Origin: Piscinibacter gummiphilus | Lineage (GTDB): Bacteria > Pseudomonadota > Gammaproteobacteria > Burkholderiales > Burkholderiaceae_C | Assembly: GCF_032681285.1 (NCBI RefSeq) | Contig: NZ_CP136336.1 | Coordinates: forward strand, 4,575,001-4,639,000 | Direction of reading: 5' to 3' | DNA length: 64,000 nucleotides | Shown: piece by piece, positions 56,222-64,000 of the stretch | Position numbering within the stretch: the first letter of the stretch is position 1 | How the letters are laid out: each line of letters opens with the position of its first letter | Notes under the pieces: model-generated | Database searches by the model: none | What the model was told of the DNA's origin: nothing | Seen by the model: the letters and a program-made list of their open reading frames with translations, nothing else | Program-made: the position numbers and the translations under genes

Positions 56222-56420
56222 GAGAGTCTCCTGTAGGTTTTGAGATCGAAGGCGGAGGGTCGCCACGCGCCTTTTCGCGGTGGCGCAGCGCTTGTGCACA
56301 CGCGTTCGAAATAGTCTAGGACGCAGGTCCCGACCCTGTTGCAGCCATCTGCGCGTTTGCCGGGATAGTCGCTAGGCAATCGGTACAAGAAGCCGATGCC
56401 GGGCGCTCACGCGCCCGCCG

Positions 56421-57248
56421 TCAGGCGTGCATCGGCCGCGAGGGCATGGGGTCGACCGTCACGTACTCGTGGCCGGAGAACATGCGGTTGGGCGGCAGCC
56501 CGTAGTGCTGCTTCCACATCTTCGAAAAATGCGCCGAATCGGCGAAGCCGGCAATGGCGGCCACCTGCGTCATGCTCACGCCGCGGTTCACGAAGGCGGC
56601 GGCGGCGTGCAGCTTGATGGTCTGCTCGTACTTGCGCAGCGAGATGCCGGCCTCGCGCTGGAAGAGGTGCACCAGCCAGTCTTTCGACAGGCACACCGAC
56701 TCGGCCAGCTCGTCGAGCGAGCGGCGGCGGTTCTCGTGCAGCAGCTTCATCACCTGCCGCACGCGTGGGTCGACCGGCTTGGTGGGCGGCAGACGCTGCT
56801 CGGCCAGCGCCACCACCTTCGCATAGAGCCGGTCGGCGTCAGCCGGGCTCATGCGGCCGGCGCGGAAGTCGTGCAATGCCGGCAGCAGCGGCGCGAAGTG
56901 CTCGCGCGGCCACACCTGCACCGAGGCGTTCGCCTGGGCAAACGCGGGGTAGCTCGGGTGCACCGGCGAGACGTCGATGCAGGCCACGTCGGGCCGGCCC
57001 AGCACCCGCTTGCGCACGCCGGGGCCCAGCAGCGCCGAGGTGATGTTCACCGACTGGCCCGCGGCTTCGAGGGTGAAGGGCTCGTCGCTCAGGCCGACGT
57101 ACAGCAGCACCGAGTGACGCTGGCTCGGGATCTCGGCCACCATGCCCGCGTACAGAAAGCCCTCGCGCTGCATGTGCATGCGGCCGTAGGACGAGGTCGA
57201 CGGAGACGAGGGTGGGCGCCCGGCATGGGGCTCGAACTGCAAGTCCAT
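56421..57248 (-). CDS. AraC-family transcriptional regulator
   Basis: The 275-residue protein has an N-terminal cupin-like ligand region (FLYAGMVAEIPSQRHSVLLY) and the two C-terminal AraC HTH motifs (LDELAESVCLSKDWLVHLFQ and MTQVAAIAGFADSAHFSKMW). It sits upstream of the exported hydrolase and two esterase genes on the same strand (199-base gap) and is their most likely local regulator. No divergent partner gene is seen. Confidence 0.93.
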   Translation of the reverse strand: MDLQFEPHAGRPPSSPSTSSYGRMHMQREGFLYAGMVAEIPSQRHSVLLYVGLSDEPFTLEAAGQSVNITSALLGPGVRKRVLGRPDVACIDVSPVHPSYPAFAQANASVQVWPREHFAPLLPALHDFRAGRMSPADADRLYAKVVALAEQRLPPTKPVDPRVRQVMKLLHENRRRSLDELAESVCLSKDWLVHLFQREAGISLRKYEQTIKLHAAAAFVNRGVSMTQVAAIAGFADSAHFSKMWKQHYGLPPNRMFSGHEYVTVDPMPSRPMHA

Positions 57249-57352
57249 GGAGGCGGGGCGGCCGTGCGGGCCGGTGGCATCAGGCGGAGGTGGCCGATGA
57301 TTCGGCAGGCCCGCCCGGTCGGTCTTGTATCGAACGGTCGCCTTGCTCCGGG

Positions 57353-58321
57353 TTAACCCGGCACCGGCAACCCACGCAGGAAGTCGAGCAGCAGCGTGTT
57401 GACCTCGTCGGCGCGCTCGCGCTGGATCCAGTGCCCCGCCCCCGGCAGGATGTGGCAGCCACGCAGGCCGGGCAGCGTCTTCGGGTAGGCCTCGACCTGC
57501 GCCTTCGACGCCGGGAAACGTAGCACACCGTCGCGCTCGCCGGCGATGAAGAGCGACGGCTGGCGGATCGGGCAGCCGCGCCAGGGCATGGTCAGTTCCC
57601 AGTTGCGGCGCAGGTTGCGGTACCAGTTGAGCCCGCCTCGAAAACCGGCCCGCGTGAACTCGGCGGTGTAGTGATCGAGGTCGGCCTCGGTGAGCCAGGG
57701 CAGCGGCCCTTCGGGCGGCACGGTGTTGTCGAGCATGCCCTTGCCCGGCGCGAGCACCGAGAAGCCCTTGCCCTCGGGGCCGTCGCCCGAGGCGCTGTAG
57801 TACAGGCGGCGCAGCGAGTCGCGCACGTCGCGTTCCAGCTCGGCCTCGGCCACGCCGGGCGCCTGGAAATACTGCATGTAGAAGGTCTTGATGCCGCCCT
57901 TGTCGAGCGAGGTGAGGAGGTCGGTGCGACCCGGCGGCGCATAGGGCACGCTCATCGCCGCGACCGCGCGGAACATGTCGGGCCGCAGCAGCGCGCAGTG
58001 CCACGCCACCACTGCGCCCCAATCGTGGCCGACGACCACCGCCTGCTTCTCGCCGAGGGCCAGCACCAGCTCGGTGATGTCGCCCACCAGGTGGTGGATG
58101 GTGTATTGGTCCACCTCCGCCGGCGCCTCGGTGTCGCCGTAGCCACGCATGTCGGGCGCCACGGCGCGAAACCCTGCGGCGGCGACCGCCTCGATCTGGT
58201 GGCGCCACGAGTACCAGCTCTCGGGCCAGCCGTGGGTGAAGACCACCAACGGCCCGCTGCCCTTCTCGGCCACGCGCATGCGGATGCCGTTGATCTGGCG
58301 ATGAGAGAAGGCGATCGTCAT
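57353..58321 (-). CDS. Epoxide hydrolase-type alpha/beta-hydrolase
   Basis: The 322-residue protein has the epoxide hydrolase/haloalkane dehalogenase signatures: oxyanion motif HGWPESWYSWRHQIE, MRGYGDTEAP, nucleophile Asp in GHDWGAVVAWH, a cap domain with tyrosines, and a C-terminal His in PGAGHWIQRERADEVN. It probably opens epoxides with water; dehalogenation is less likely. No signal peptide is seen. It is the first gene upstream of the AraC gene (104-base gap). Confidence 0.93.
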   Translation of the reverse strand: MTIAFSHRQINGIRMRVAEKGSGPLVVFTHGWPESWYSWRHQIEAVAAAGFRAVAPDMRGYGDTEAPAEVDQYTIHHLVGDITELVLALGEKQAVVVGHDWGAVVAWHCALLRPDMFRAVAAMSVPYAPPGRTDLLTSLDKGGIKTFYMQYFQAPGVAEAELERDVRDSLRRLYYSASGDGPEGKGFSVLAPGKGMLDNTVPPEGPLPWLTEADLDHYTAEFTRAGFRGGLNWYRNLRRNWELTMPWRGCPIRQPSLFIAGERDGVLRFPASKAQVEAYPKTLPGLRGCHILPGAGHWIQRERADEVNTLLLDFLRGLPVPG

Positions 58322-58415
58322 GCGCGGCTCCTGTGGAATGCGCGCACTCTAGGCCAAGGGCCTTGCCCCTCTTGTCACCTTGGCGGCTGCCCGCCCGCCT
58401 CCCGCCGACTGCCCT

Positions 58416-59291
58416 TCACTGCGCGCCACCGGCGAAGCCGAACAGCTCGGCCATCGCCTGCCGGTACTGCGCCTGCCCCACGGCGTTGGTGTTGTGGTGC
58501 GAGCCGCCTTCCACCAGCACGAAGCGCTTGGGCTCGCGCGCCTTGTCGTAGAGGGTGTGGCCGAGCTTCGAGGGGATCAGCGAATCGTTGCTGCCGTGCA
58601 CCACGAGCAAGGGCGAGCCGACCTCCGCCACGCGCGCGGCCGAATCGAAGCGCTGCGTGATGAAGGGCGACACGGGCAGCCAGCCCCAGCGGAAGGTGCT
58701 CACCACGTCGGCGATGGAGGTGAAGCTGCCCTCGACGATGAGGCCGGCTTCGTCGCGCACGTCGGCCGCGAGCTGCACCGCGATCGCCCCGCCCAGCGAG
58801 TGGCCGAAGATGAAGCGGCGCGCCTGCGGGTGCTGCGCGGCCAGCCAGTCCCATGCGGCGCGGGCGTCTTCGGCGGCCATCTGCTCCGACGGCAGGCCCT
58901 TGCTGCTGCGGCCGAAACCGCGGTAGTCGACGCCCAGCACCGAAAAGCCCAGTTCGTGCATGCGGCGCATGCGCGGGGCGCTGCCGCGCACGTCGTAGCG
59001 GGCGCCGTGGAGGTAGAGCAGCACGGGGGCATTGGCATCGTCTTGCGGCAGCCACAGGCCGTGCAGCGTCACCGGCCGGCCGGCGTCATCGATCTTCGAA
59101 TCGAAGGAGATCCACACGTCGTGCATGCCTTCGGCCGCGGCCAGGCCACCGGCCCAGGTGCGGTCGCTCGGCTGGAAGATCCAGCCGCGCTGGCGCTCGT
59201 CGAGCGTGGCGCAGCCCATCTGCAGGCCGAGCGCGAGGAGCACGACCGAGGCCAGGGCGGCGAGGCGGCGGAAGGAGAAGCGTGCAGGCAT
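58416..59291 (-). CDS. Lipoprotein alpha/beta-hydrolase (FrsA/BAAT-like)
   Basis: The 291-residue protein has a signal ending in a lipobox-like LQMGCATL. An alpha/beta-hydrolase core follows: YLHGARYDVRGSAPRMRRM, DYRGFGRSSKGLPSE, nucleophile GHSLGGAIAVQ and a C-terminal VHGSNDSLIPSKLG with SHHNT. This resembles the YfhR/BEM46 group of serine hydrolases. Substrate unknown. It stands 84 bases downstream of pdeM on the same strand. Confidence 0.9.
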   Translation of the reverse strand: MPARFSFRRLAALASVVLLALGLQMGCATLDERQRGWIFQPSDRTWAGGLAAAEGMHDVWISFDSKIDDAGRPVTLHGLWLPQDDANAPVLLYLHGARYDVRGSAPRMRRMHELGFSVLGVDYRGFGRSSKGLPSEQMAAEDARAAWDWLAAQHPQARRFIFGHSLGGAIAVQLAADVRDEAGLIVEGSFTSIADVVSTFRWGWLPVSPFITQRFDSAARVAEVGSPLLVVHGSNDSLIPSKLGHTLYDKAREPKRFVLVEGGSHHNTNAVGQAQYRQAMAELFGFAGGAQ

Positions 59292-59376
59292 GTCGAGAGG
59301 GTGTCACGGCGAGAAAGACACGGGGCAGCGCTCGGACATCGCCGGCCGCGGCCGAGTTCCACGCCCGCTCGCGGAA

Positions 59377-60033
59377 TCAGGGCAATTTCCACACACCGCC
59401 GTCGCCGACGACGAAGACCTGCTGCCCCTCGGCACGCCCGACCTCCCAGCCACCCGTGAATTCGCCGAAGGCCGGCAGCAGCAGCTGCTGCGCCTCGAGC
59501 ACGAAGCACGGCAGGCGCAGCCGGTCGCGCCCGCGGCCGTGCAGCCGTACGACGGGGTGCAGGTGGCCGGCCAGCGCGAGCGCCCCGGGCACCGGCTGCG
59601 GGTGGTGGCAGGCGGCCAGCGGGCCGAGGCGCCAGGGTTCGTCGACCACCGAGATGCCGGCCCCGGCGGGCGGATCGCCGGCACGGCGGTCGTGGTTGCC
59701 GCGCACGAGCGTCACGCGCAGCGTGGAGAACTGCGCGCGCCACGCCGCAAGCGCCGATTGCACCGAGGGCGTGAGCGCTTCGGGTGCGTGGAGGAAGTCG
59801 CCGAGCACCACCAGCGCGTCGGGCTGGTGCCGGTGCAGGAGCGTGGTGAGCCGGTCGAGGTTGCCCTGCGTGGTGCCGGCCGGCACCGGGTGGCCATGCG
59901 CCCTGAAGGTGGCGGCCTTGCCGAGGTGCAGGTCGGCGATGAAGAGCGTGCGCCGCGCGGGCCACCACAACGCGCGCTCGGGCAGCAGCGAGAGCGTCTC
60001 ACCCGCGCGTTCGAGGCTCAGGTGCGACCTCAT
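59377..60033 (-). CDS. pdeM: Ligase-associated DNA damage response phosphoesterase PdeM
   Basis: The 218-residue calcineurin-like phosphoesterase has the metal motifs [25 protein letters not shown] and [13 protein letters not shown]. Together with the helicase upstream it belongs to the bacterial ligase-associated DNA repair set (Lhr-like helicase, ATP-dependent ligase, Mre11/SbcD-like exonuclease, PdeM). The start overlaps the helicase stop by 4 bases. The ligase and exonuclease genes are not in this window. Confidence 0.93.
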   Translation of the reverse strand: MRSHLSLERAGETLSLLPERALWWPARRTLFIADLHLGKAATFRAHGHPVPAGTTQGNLDRLTTLLHRHQPDALVVLGDFLHAPEALTPSVQSALAAWRAQFSTLRVTLVRGNHDRRAGDPPAGAGISVVDEPWRLGPLAACHHPQPVPGALALAGHLHPVVRLHGRGRDRLRLPCFVLEAQQLLLPAFGEFTGGWEVGRAEGQQVFVVGDGGVWKLP

Positions 60034-62597
60034 CGCCGCCCCCGCCGCCGCGCGCGCGGCTGTGCCTTTTCGGGCGCCGCGCCGCTGAAGCCCAGGCGCT
60101 CGCGCACCTCGTCGACCGGCACCGCCTCGCCGCCACCGGCCGCCTTCTCCAGCTGCGCCACCATGCGCGAGATGCGGTCGGCGACGCTCTCGTTCGAGAG
60201 CTGCTCGCGGAAGCGCTCCACCATCAGCGGAAAGGCAAACGGCGTGGGCCGCGCCGGCTGCGTCAGCACCAGACGCTGCGTCGCCATGCGCGCGAGGCTC
60301 GCGCCCAGGCGGCCGATGTCGAGTTCCTGCGCGAGCACCTCGGCCTCGGCTTGCTGCAGCAGCCGGTTCGCTGGGTCGTACTTGCGAAACACCTCCCAGA
60401 AGAGCGACGACGAGGCCTGCAGCTGTTTGGCGCTGCGCTTCTCGCCGGGATAGCTCTGGTAGATGAGGCCCGAGACGCGTGCGATCTCGCGGAAGCGGCG
60501 GCGCGCGAGTTCACTGGCATTGAGACTCGCCAGCACCTCGTGCAGCAGCGTCTCGGTGTCTTGGGCCGGCTGCAGCACCTGCGGCAGCAGCTCGTCCCAC
60601 GCCACGGCGTCGGCGCACAGCAGCTCCAGGCCGTAGTCGTTGAAGGCCATCGAGAAGGTGCGCGGGCTCTGCTGCGCCACGCGCCAGGCGATCAGGCTCG
60701 CCAGGCCCAGGTGCACATGGCGGCCGGCGAAGGGGTAGAGGAAGAGGTGCGCGCCTTCGCGCGTGGCGATGCGCTCGGCCAGCAGGGTGGCAGGTGTGGG
60801 CAGCGCCGACCAGTCGTGTTGCAGGTCGAGCAGCGGTTTCGCGCAGTGCAGCTCGGGGCTGTCGAAGCGGCCGGCGTCGGCGAGCGCGAGCTGCTGCACC
60901 ACCGCGTCGGCCAAGGTTGTCGACAGCGGCATGCGCCCGCCGTTCCAGCGCGGCACCGCCGGCTTGCGGCCGGTGGCGCGGCGCACGAAGGCGGTCATCT
61001 CGTGCGTGCGCACGAGTTCGAGTTGTCGACCTGCAAAGAGAAACACGTCGCCGGGCTTCAGGCGCGCGACGAAGCTCTCCTCCACGCTGCCGAGCTTGGC
61101 ACCGCCGAGGTACTGCACCGTCATGCTGGCGTCGCTCACGATGGTGCCGATGTTGGCGCGGTGGCGCCGCGCGAGACGCGCCTCGGGCACATGCCACACG
61201 CCGTGCTCGTCGGGCACCGCACGGCGGTAATCAGGGTACGCAGTGAGCGACGGGCCGCCCTGTTGCACGAAGGCGAGGCACCAGCCCCAGCTCTCGGGCG
61301 AGAGCTGCGCATAGGCCGCGGTGCTGCGCACCTCGTCGTAGAGATCGTCGGCGACGAAACCGCCGCCGAGCGCCACCGTCACCAGGTGCTGCACCAGCAC
61401 GTCGAGCGGTTGCTGCGGCGAGTGGCGCGCCTCGATGTGCCCGGCCGCCACCGCGGCGCGTGCGGCGGCACCTTCCACCAGTTCGATGCTGTGCGTGGGC
61501 ACGAGCGTGACGCGCGACGCCCGCCCCGGCGCATGGCCCGAGCGCCCAGCGCGCTGCAGCAGGCGCGCCACGCCCTTGGGCGAGCCGATCTGCAGCACCC
61601 GCTCGACCGGCAGGAAGTCGACGCCGAGGTCGAGGCTCGCGGTGCACACCACGGCGCGCAGCTCGCCGTTCTTCAAGCCGAGCTCGACCCACTCGCGCAC
61701 CTCGCGGTCGAGCGAGCCGTGGTGCAGCGCGATGAGGCCCGCCCATTCGGGCCGCGCCTCCAGGATCGCGTGGTACCAGATCTCGGCCTGCGAGCGGGTG
61801 TTGGTGAAGACGAGCGTGCTGCCGCTCGCGGCAATCTCGTCGACCACCTGCGGCAGCATCGTGAGCCCCAGATGCCCGGCCCAGGGGAAGCGGTCGGCCC
61901 GCGGCGGCAGCAGCGAGTCGATGACGAGCGGCTTGTCGATGCGGCCCTGCACCAGCCGGCCACGCGGGTGGCCGAGCAGGGTGTGCATCGCCTCGCCGAG
62001 GTTGCCGAGCGTGGCCGACATGCCCCACACGCTCAACGCGGGCGACCACCGCCTCAGGCGCGCAAGCGCGAGCTGCACCTGCACGCCGCGCTTGTTGCCG
62101 AGCAGCTCGTGCCACTCGTCGACCACCACCAAGCGCACGCTCCCGAGCACCTCGCGTGCATCGGCCCGCGCGAGCAGCAGCGAGAGGCTCTCGGGCGTGG
62201 TGACGAGCGCGGTGGGCAGGCGGCGGTTCTGCGCGCTGCGCTCGCCCGCGGTGGTGTCGCCGCTGCGCGCGCCGACGGTCCACGGGGCGATGTCGGCCAG
62301 CGCGGGCAGCGGCTGCTCCAGCGAGCGCAGGGTGTCGGCGGCGAGCGCACGCATCGGCGTGATCCACAGCACCGTGAGGGGGTCGGCCTTCTTCGCGGGC
62401 GCCAGGTAGGCCATCAAGGCGCCGAGCCACACCGCGTAAGTCTTACCGGCGCCGGTGGTGGCGTGGAGCAGGCCCGACTCGCCGGCCGCGACGGCGCGCC
62501 ACACCTCGCGCTGGAACTCGAACGGCGCCCAGCCGCGTGCGGCCATCCACGCCAGGAGGGCGTCTTCGACGGGGGTGCTGCGCGCGCTGTGCTTCAT
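60030..62597 (-). CDS. Ligase-associated DEXH-box helicase (Lhr-like)
   Basis: The 855-residue protein has superfamily-2 motifs: [15 protein letters not shown] (47-61), [38 protein letters not shown] and [11 protein letters not shown]. The Lhr-type C-terminal WH/beta-sheet domain (LEFELRRF-like region [20 protein letters not shown]) follows. The start is placed at ATG (complement of 62595-62597); a TTG 24 bases upstream is less likely. This helicase is specific to the ligase-associated DNA repair module and precedes pdeM directly. Confidence 0.95.
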   Translation of the reverse strand: MKHSARSTPVEDALLAWMAARGWAPFEFQREVWRAVAAGESGLLHATTGAGKTYAVWLGALMAYLAPAKKADPLTVLWITPMRALAADTLRSLEQPLPALADIAPWTVGARSGDTTAGERSAQNRRLPTALVTTPESLSLLLARADAREVLGSVRLVVVDEWHELLGNKRGVQVQLALARLRRWSPALSVWGMSATLGNLGEAMHTLLGHPRGRLVQGRIDKPLVIDSLLPPRADRFPWAGHLGLTMLPQVVDEIAASGSTLVFTNTRSQAEIWYHAILEARPEWAGLIALHHGSLDREVREWVELGLKNGELRAVVCTASLDLGVDFLPVERVLQIGSPKGVARLLQRAGRSGHAPGRASRVTLVPTHSIELVEGAAARAAVAAGHIEARHSPQQPLDVLVQHLVTVALGGGFVADDLYDEVRSTAAYAQLSPESWGWCLAFVQQGGPSLTAYPDYRRAVPDEHGVWHVPEARLARRHRANIGTIVSDASMTVQYLGGAKLGSVEESFVARLKPGDVFLFAGRQLELVRTHEMTAFVRRATGRKPAVPRWNGGRMPLSTTLADAVVQQLALADAGRFDSPELHCAKPLLDLQHDWSALPTPATLLAERIATREGAHLFLYPFAGRHVHLGLASLIAWRVAQQSPRTFSMAFNDYGLELLCADAVAWDELLPQVLQPAQDTETLLHEVLASLNASELARRRFREIARVSGLIYQSYPGEKRSAKQLQASSSLFWEVFRKYDPANRLLQQAEAEVLAQELDIGRLGASLARMATQRLVLTQPARPTPFAFPLMVERFREQLSNESVADRISRMVAQLEKAAGGGEAVPVDEVRERLGFSGAAPEKAQPRARRRGRR

Positions 62598-62633
62598 CTC
62601 TTGCACCGGGCTCAGGAGCAAGAGGCAGACCCG

Positions 62634-64000
62634 TCAGCCCGGCTGGCGCGGCGCGCGCTCCTGCACCGCGCGCTGCAGCGCCTCGATCAGGTCGTCGAGG
62701 CCGTAGGGCTTGCGAAGCTCCTGCACGTCGGCCCGGGTCTGGCGCGTGTTGTAGCCGGTGGCGACCACCGCCGCCATCGCCGGCACGTTGGCGCGGCACC
62801 AGTCGACCAGGTCCAGGCCCGAGAGCGTGCCGGGCATGACGACGTCGGTGAAGAGCACGTCGAAATCGGTGTGGGTGCCCAGCACCTCCTTCGCCTGGTC
62901 GGCCGAGGCGCAATGCGTGACCTCGTGGCCGGCCTCGCGCAGTGCCGGCACGACCACCGACGACACGAGCGAGTCGTCTTCGATCATCAGGATGCGCAGC
63001 GTGCGGCCCGCGTGACGAGACGCCGCCTCGGGCGTGACCACCGCCTCGGCCTGGTCGGTGATGGGCAGCAGCAGCGTCACGCGCGTGCCTTCGCCGGCGG
63101 TGCTCTCCAGGCGGGCGTCGCCGTTCGACTGGCGCGCGAAGGCCAGCACCTGCGCGAGCCCGAGGCCCGTGCCGGCACCGATCGGCTTGGTGGTGAAGTA
63201 CGGGTCGAAGGCGCGTTCGAGCGTCTCGGGGCTCATGCCGGCGCCGTTGTCGCTGACCTGCAGGCACACATGGCGCGGGCCGGCAAGCGTGGCGCTTTCT
63301 TCGGGCGTGGCCAGCCGCGCGGTGAGGCGGATGGCGCCACCGTCGGGCATGGCATCGCGCGCGTTGAAGATGAGGTTGAGCAGGGCAAGCTCGAGCTGCG
63401 CCGGGTCGACCAGCACCGCCGGCAGCCCCGGCTCGATCTCGGCCGTGAGCTGCACCCGCTCGCCCACCGCCTTGCGCGTGAGTTCCTGCGTCTGCAGCAC
63501 GAAGTTGGGCAGGTTCACCGGCTGCGGCTTGAGCGGTTGCGCCCGGCCGAAGGTCATCATCTGCTTCACGAGATCGGCCGCCTTGCCGGTGGCGCGCATG
63601 GCCGCTTCCAGGAAACGGCGATGCGGCACGTCGGCCGCGGTCTGGCGGTCGACCACGTGCAGGCCCGTGCTGATGGTCTGCAGCAGGTTGTTGAAGTCGT
63701 GCGCGAGCCCGCCGGTCAGGCGGCCGATGGCCTCGCGCTTCTGGCCTTCGAGCAGCGCGGTCTGGGCCGCACGCGCGTCGTTCACGGCCAGCTGCACTTC
63801 CTTCTGCAGAGTGAGCGTGGCCTCGTGCGAGCGCCGGCCGGCGAGTTCGAGCGCGCGGCTCACCTCGTCGAGCTCGAAGACGCCGGTGGTGAACGCGGCG
63901 GGCACTTCGTCGCGCCCGAGCTGCACGGCCGACTCGCGCAGCGTGACGATGGGCTTGCCGATCCTGCGCGCCACGAAGATCGCCAGGCCCAGGCCGATGA
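62634..64000 (-). CDS. Hybrid sensor histidine kinase with C-terminal receiver (5' end outside window)
   Basis: From the window edge the frame reads a membrane segment end (GLGLAIFVARRIGKPI) into a HAMP linker, a coiled-coil, the H-box GGLAHDFNNLLQTISTGL, the N-box LNLIFNARDAMPDGG, and G-boxes DNGAGMSPETLERAFDPYFT and GTGLGLAQVLAFARQSNGD. A C-terminal receiver follows with acidic pocket IEDD and acceptor Asp in LFTDVVMPG. It is a hybrid kinase whose sensor domain lies beyond base 64000. It is transcribed away from the helicase gene's start by about 36 bases, on the same strand. Confidence 0.92.
   Translation of the reverse strand, partial: IGLGLAIFVARRIGKPIVTLRESAVQLGRDEVPAAFTTGVFELDEVSRALELAGRRSHEATLTLQKEVQLAVNDARAAQTALLEGQKREAIGRLTGGLAHDFNNLLQTISTGLHVVDRQTAADVPHRRFLEAAMRATGKAADLVKQMMTFGRAQPLKPQPVNLPNFVLQTQELTRKAVGERVQLTAEIEPGLPAVLVDPAQLELALLNLIFNARDAMPDGGAIRLTARLATPEESATLAGPRHVCLQVSDNGAGMSPETLERAFDPYFTTKPIGAGTGLGLAQVLAFARQSNGDARLESTAGEGTRVTLLLPITDQAEAVVTPEAASRHAGRTLRILMIEDDSLVSSVVVPALREAGHEVTHCASADQAKEVLGTHTDFDVLFTDVVMPGTLSGLDLVDWCRANVPAMAAVVATGYNTRQTRADVQELRKPYGLDDLIEALQRAVQERAPRQPG

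Overview
The window is GC-rich chromosomal DNA of a betaproteobacterium. It is most likely from the order Burkholderiales, in the Rubrivivax/Leptothrix/Rhizobacter neighbourhood; this placement is an inference from gene order and protein character, and no search was run. The order pilB-pilC-pilD-coaE-zapD-yacG at the left edge, MsrPQ, DUF1631 and the thiC-thiO-thiS-thiG-thiDE order all fit. No rRNA, tRNA, CRISPR array or insertion sequence was recognised.

Layout. 1-4103: type IV pilus assembly genes followed by coaE, zapD and yacG. 4104-7600: a visibly AT-richer accessory insert between yacG and groES. It holds a conserved hypothetical gene, a minus-strand cassette of three small genes around a compact reverse transcriptase (42-aa peptide, 259-aa RT, 75-aa acidic helical protein), a frameshifted second copy of the hypothetical gene's 3' end, and a perfect LexA-type box. 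The RT cassette sits between two direct repeats about 1.7 kb apart. 7603-9833: groES-groEL with a heat-shock-like promoter, a CIRCE operator and a strong terminator. 9787-16878: an unknown protein, DUF1631, EngB, a dihaem cytochrome c, a small conserved protein and MsrPQ. 16864-26549: a sugar-uptake region. A glucose-type ABC transporter operon (SBP, two permeases, ATPase) continues into a sugar-nucleotide-type SDR and a second YtfQ-like binding protein; a divergent two-component system lies upstream and a Gfo/Idh/MocA oxidoreductase follows.

26639-32375: an intracellular-looking S8 protease with a small I9-like partner and a carboxymuconolactone decarboxylase-like protein, a tannase-family lipoprotein, MTA/SAH nucleosidase and small hypotheticals. 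32425-38170: a TPP riboswitch and the thiamine operon thiC-thiO-thiS-thiG-thiDE. 38171-41669: an RNase Z-like hydrolase and the AmmeMemoRadiSam pair (radical SAM enzyme plus Memo-AMMECR1 fusion). 41858-50838: mixed metabolic and regulatory genes, including an alpha/beta-hydrolase fused to a LuxR HTH, a diiron ferritin-like protein, an exported intradiol dioxygenase-like enzyme and a TetR/NmrA divergent pair. 50845-59291: a run of esterases and hydrolases with an AraC regulator. 59377-64000: PdeM and its Lhr-like helicase partner without their ligase, then a hybrid histidine kinase cut by the window edge.

The part most likely to be a poorly described system is the RT cassette at 5560-6678 with its repeat flanks and LexA-box neighbour. 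The RT has every core polymerase motif but lacks the marks of group II introns, retrons or diversity-generating elements, so it is best treated as an unassigned (UG/DRT-like) reverse transcriptase. A defence role is inference only.
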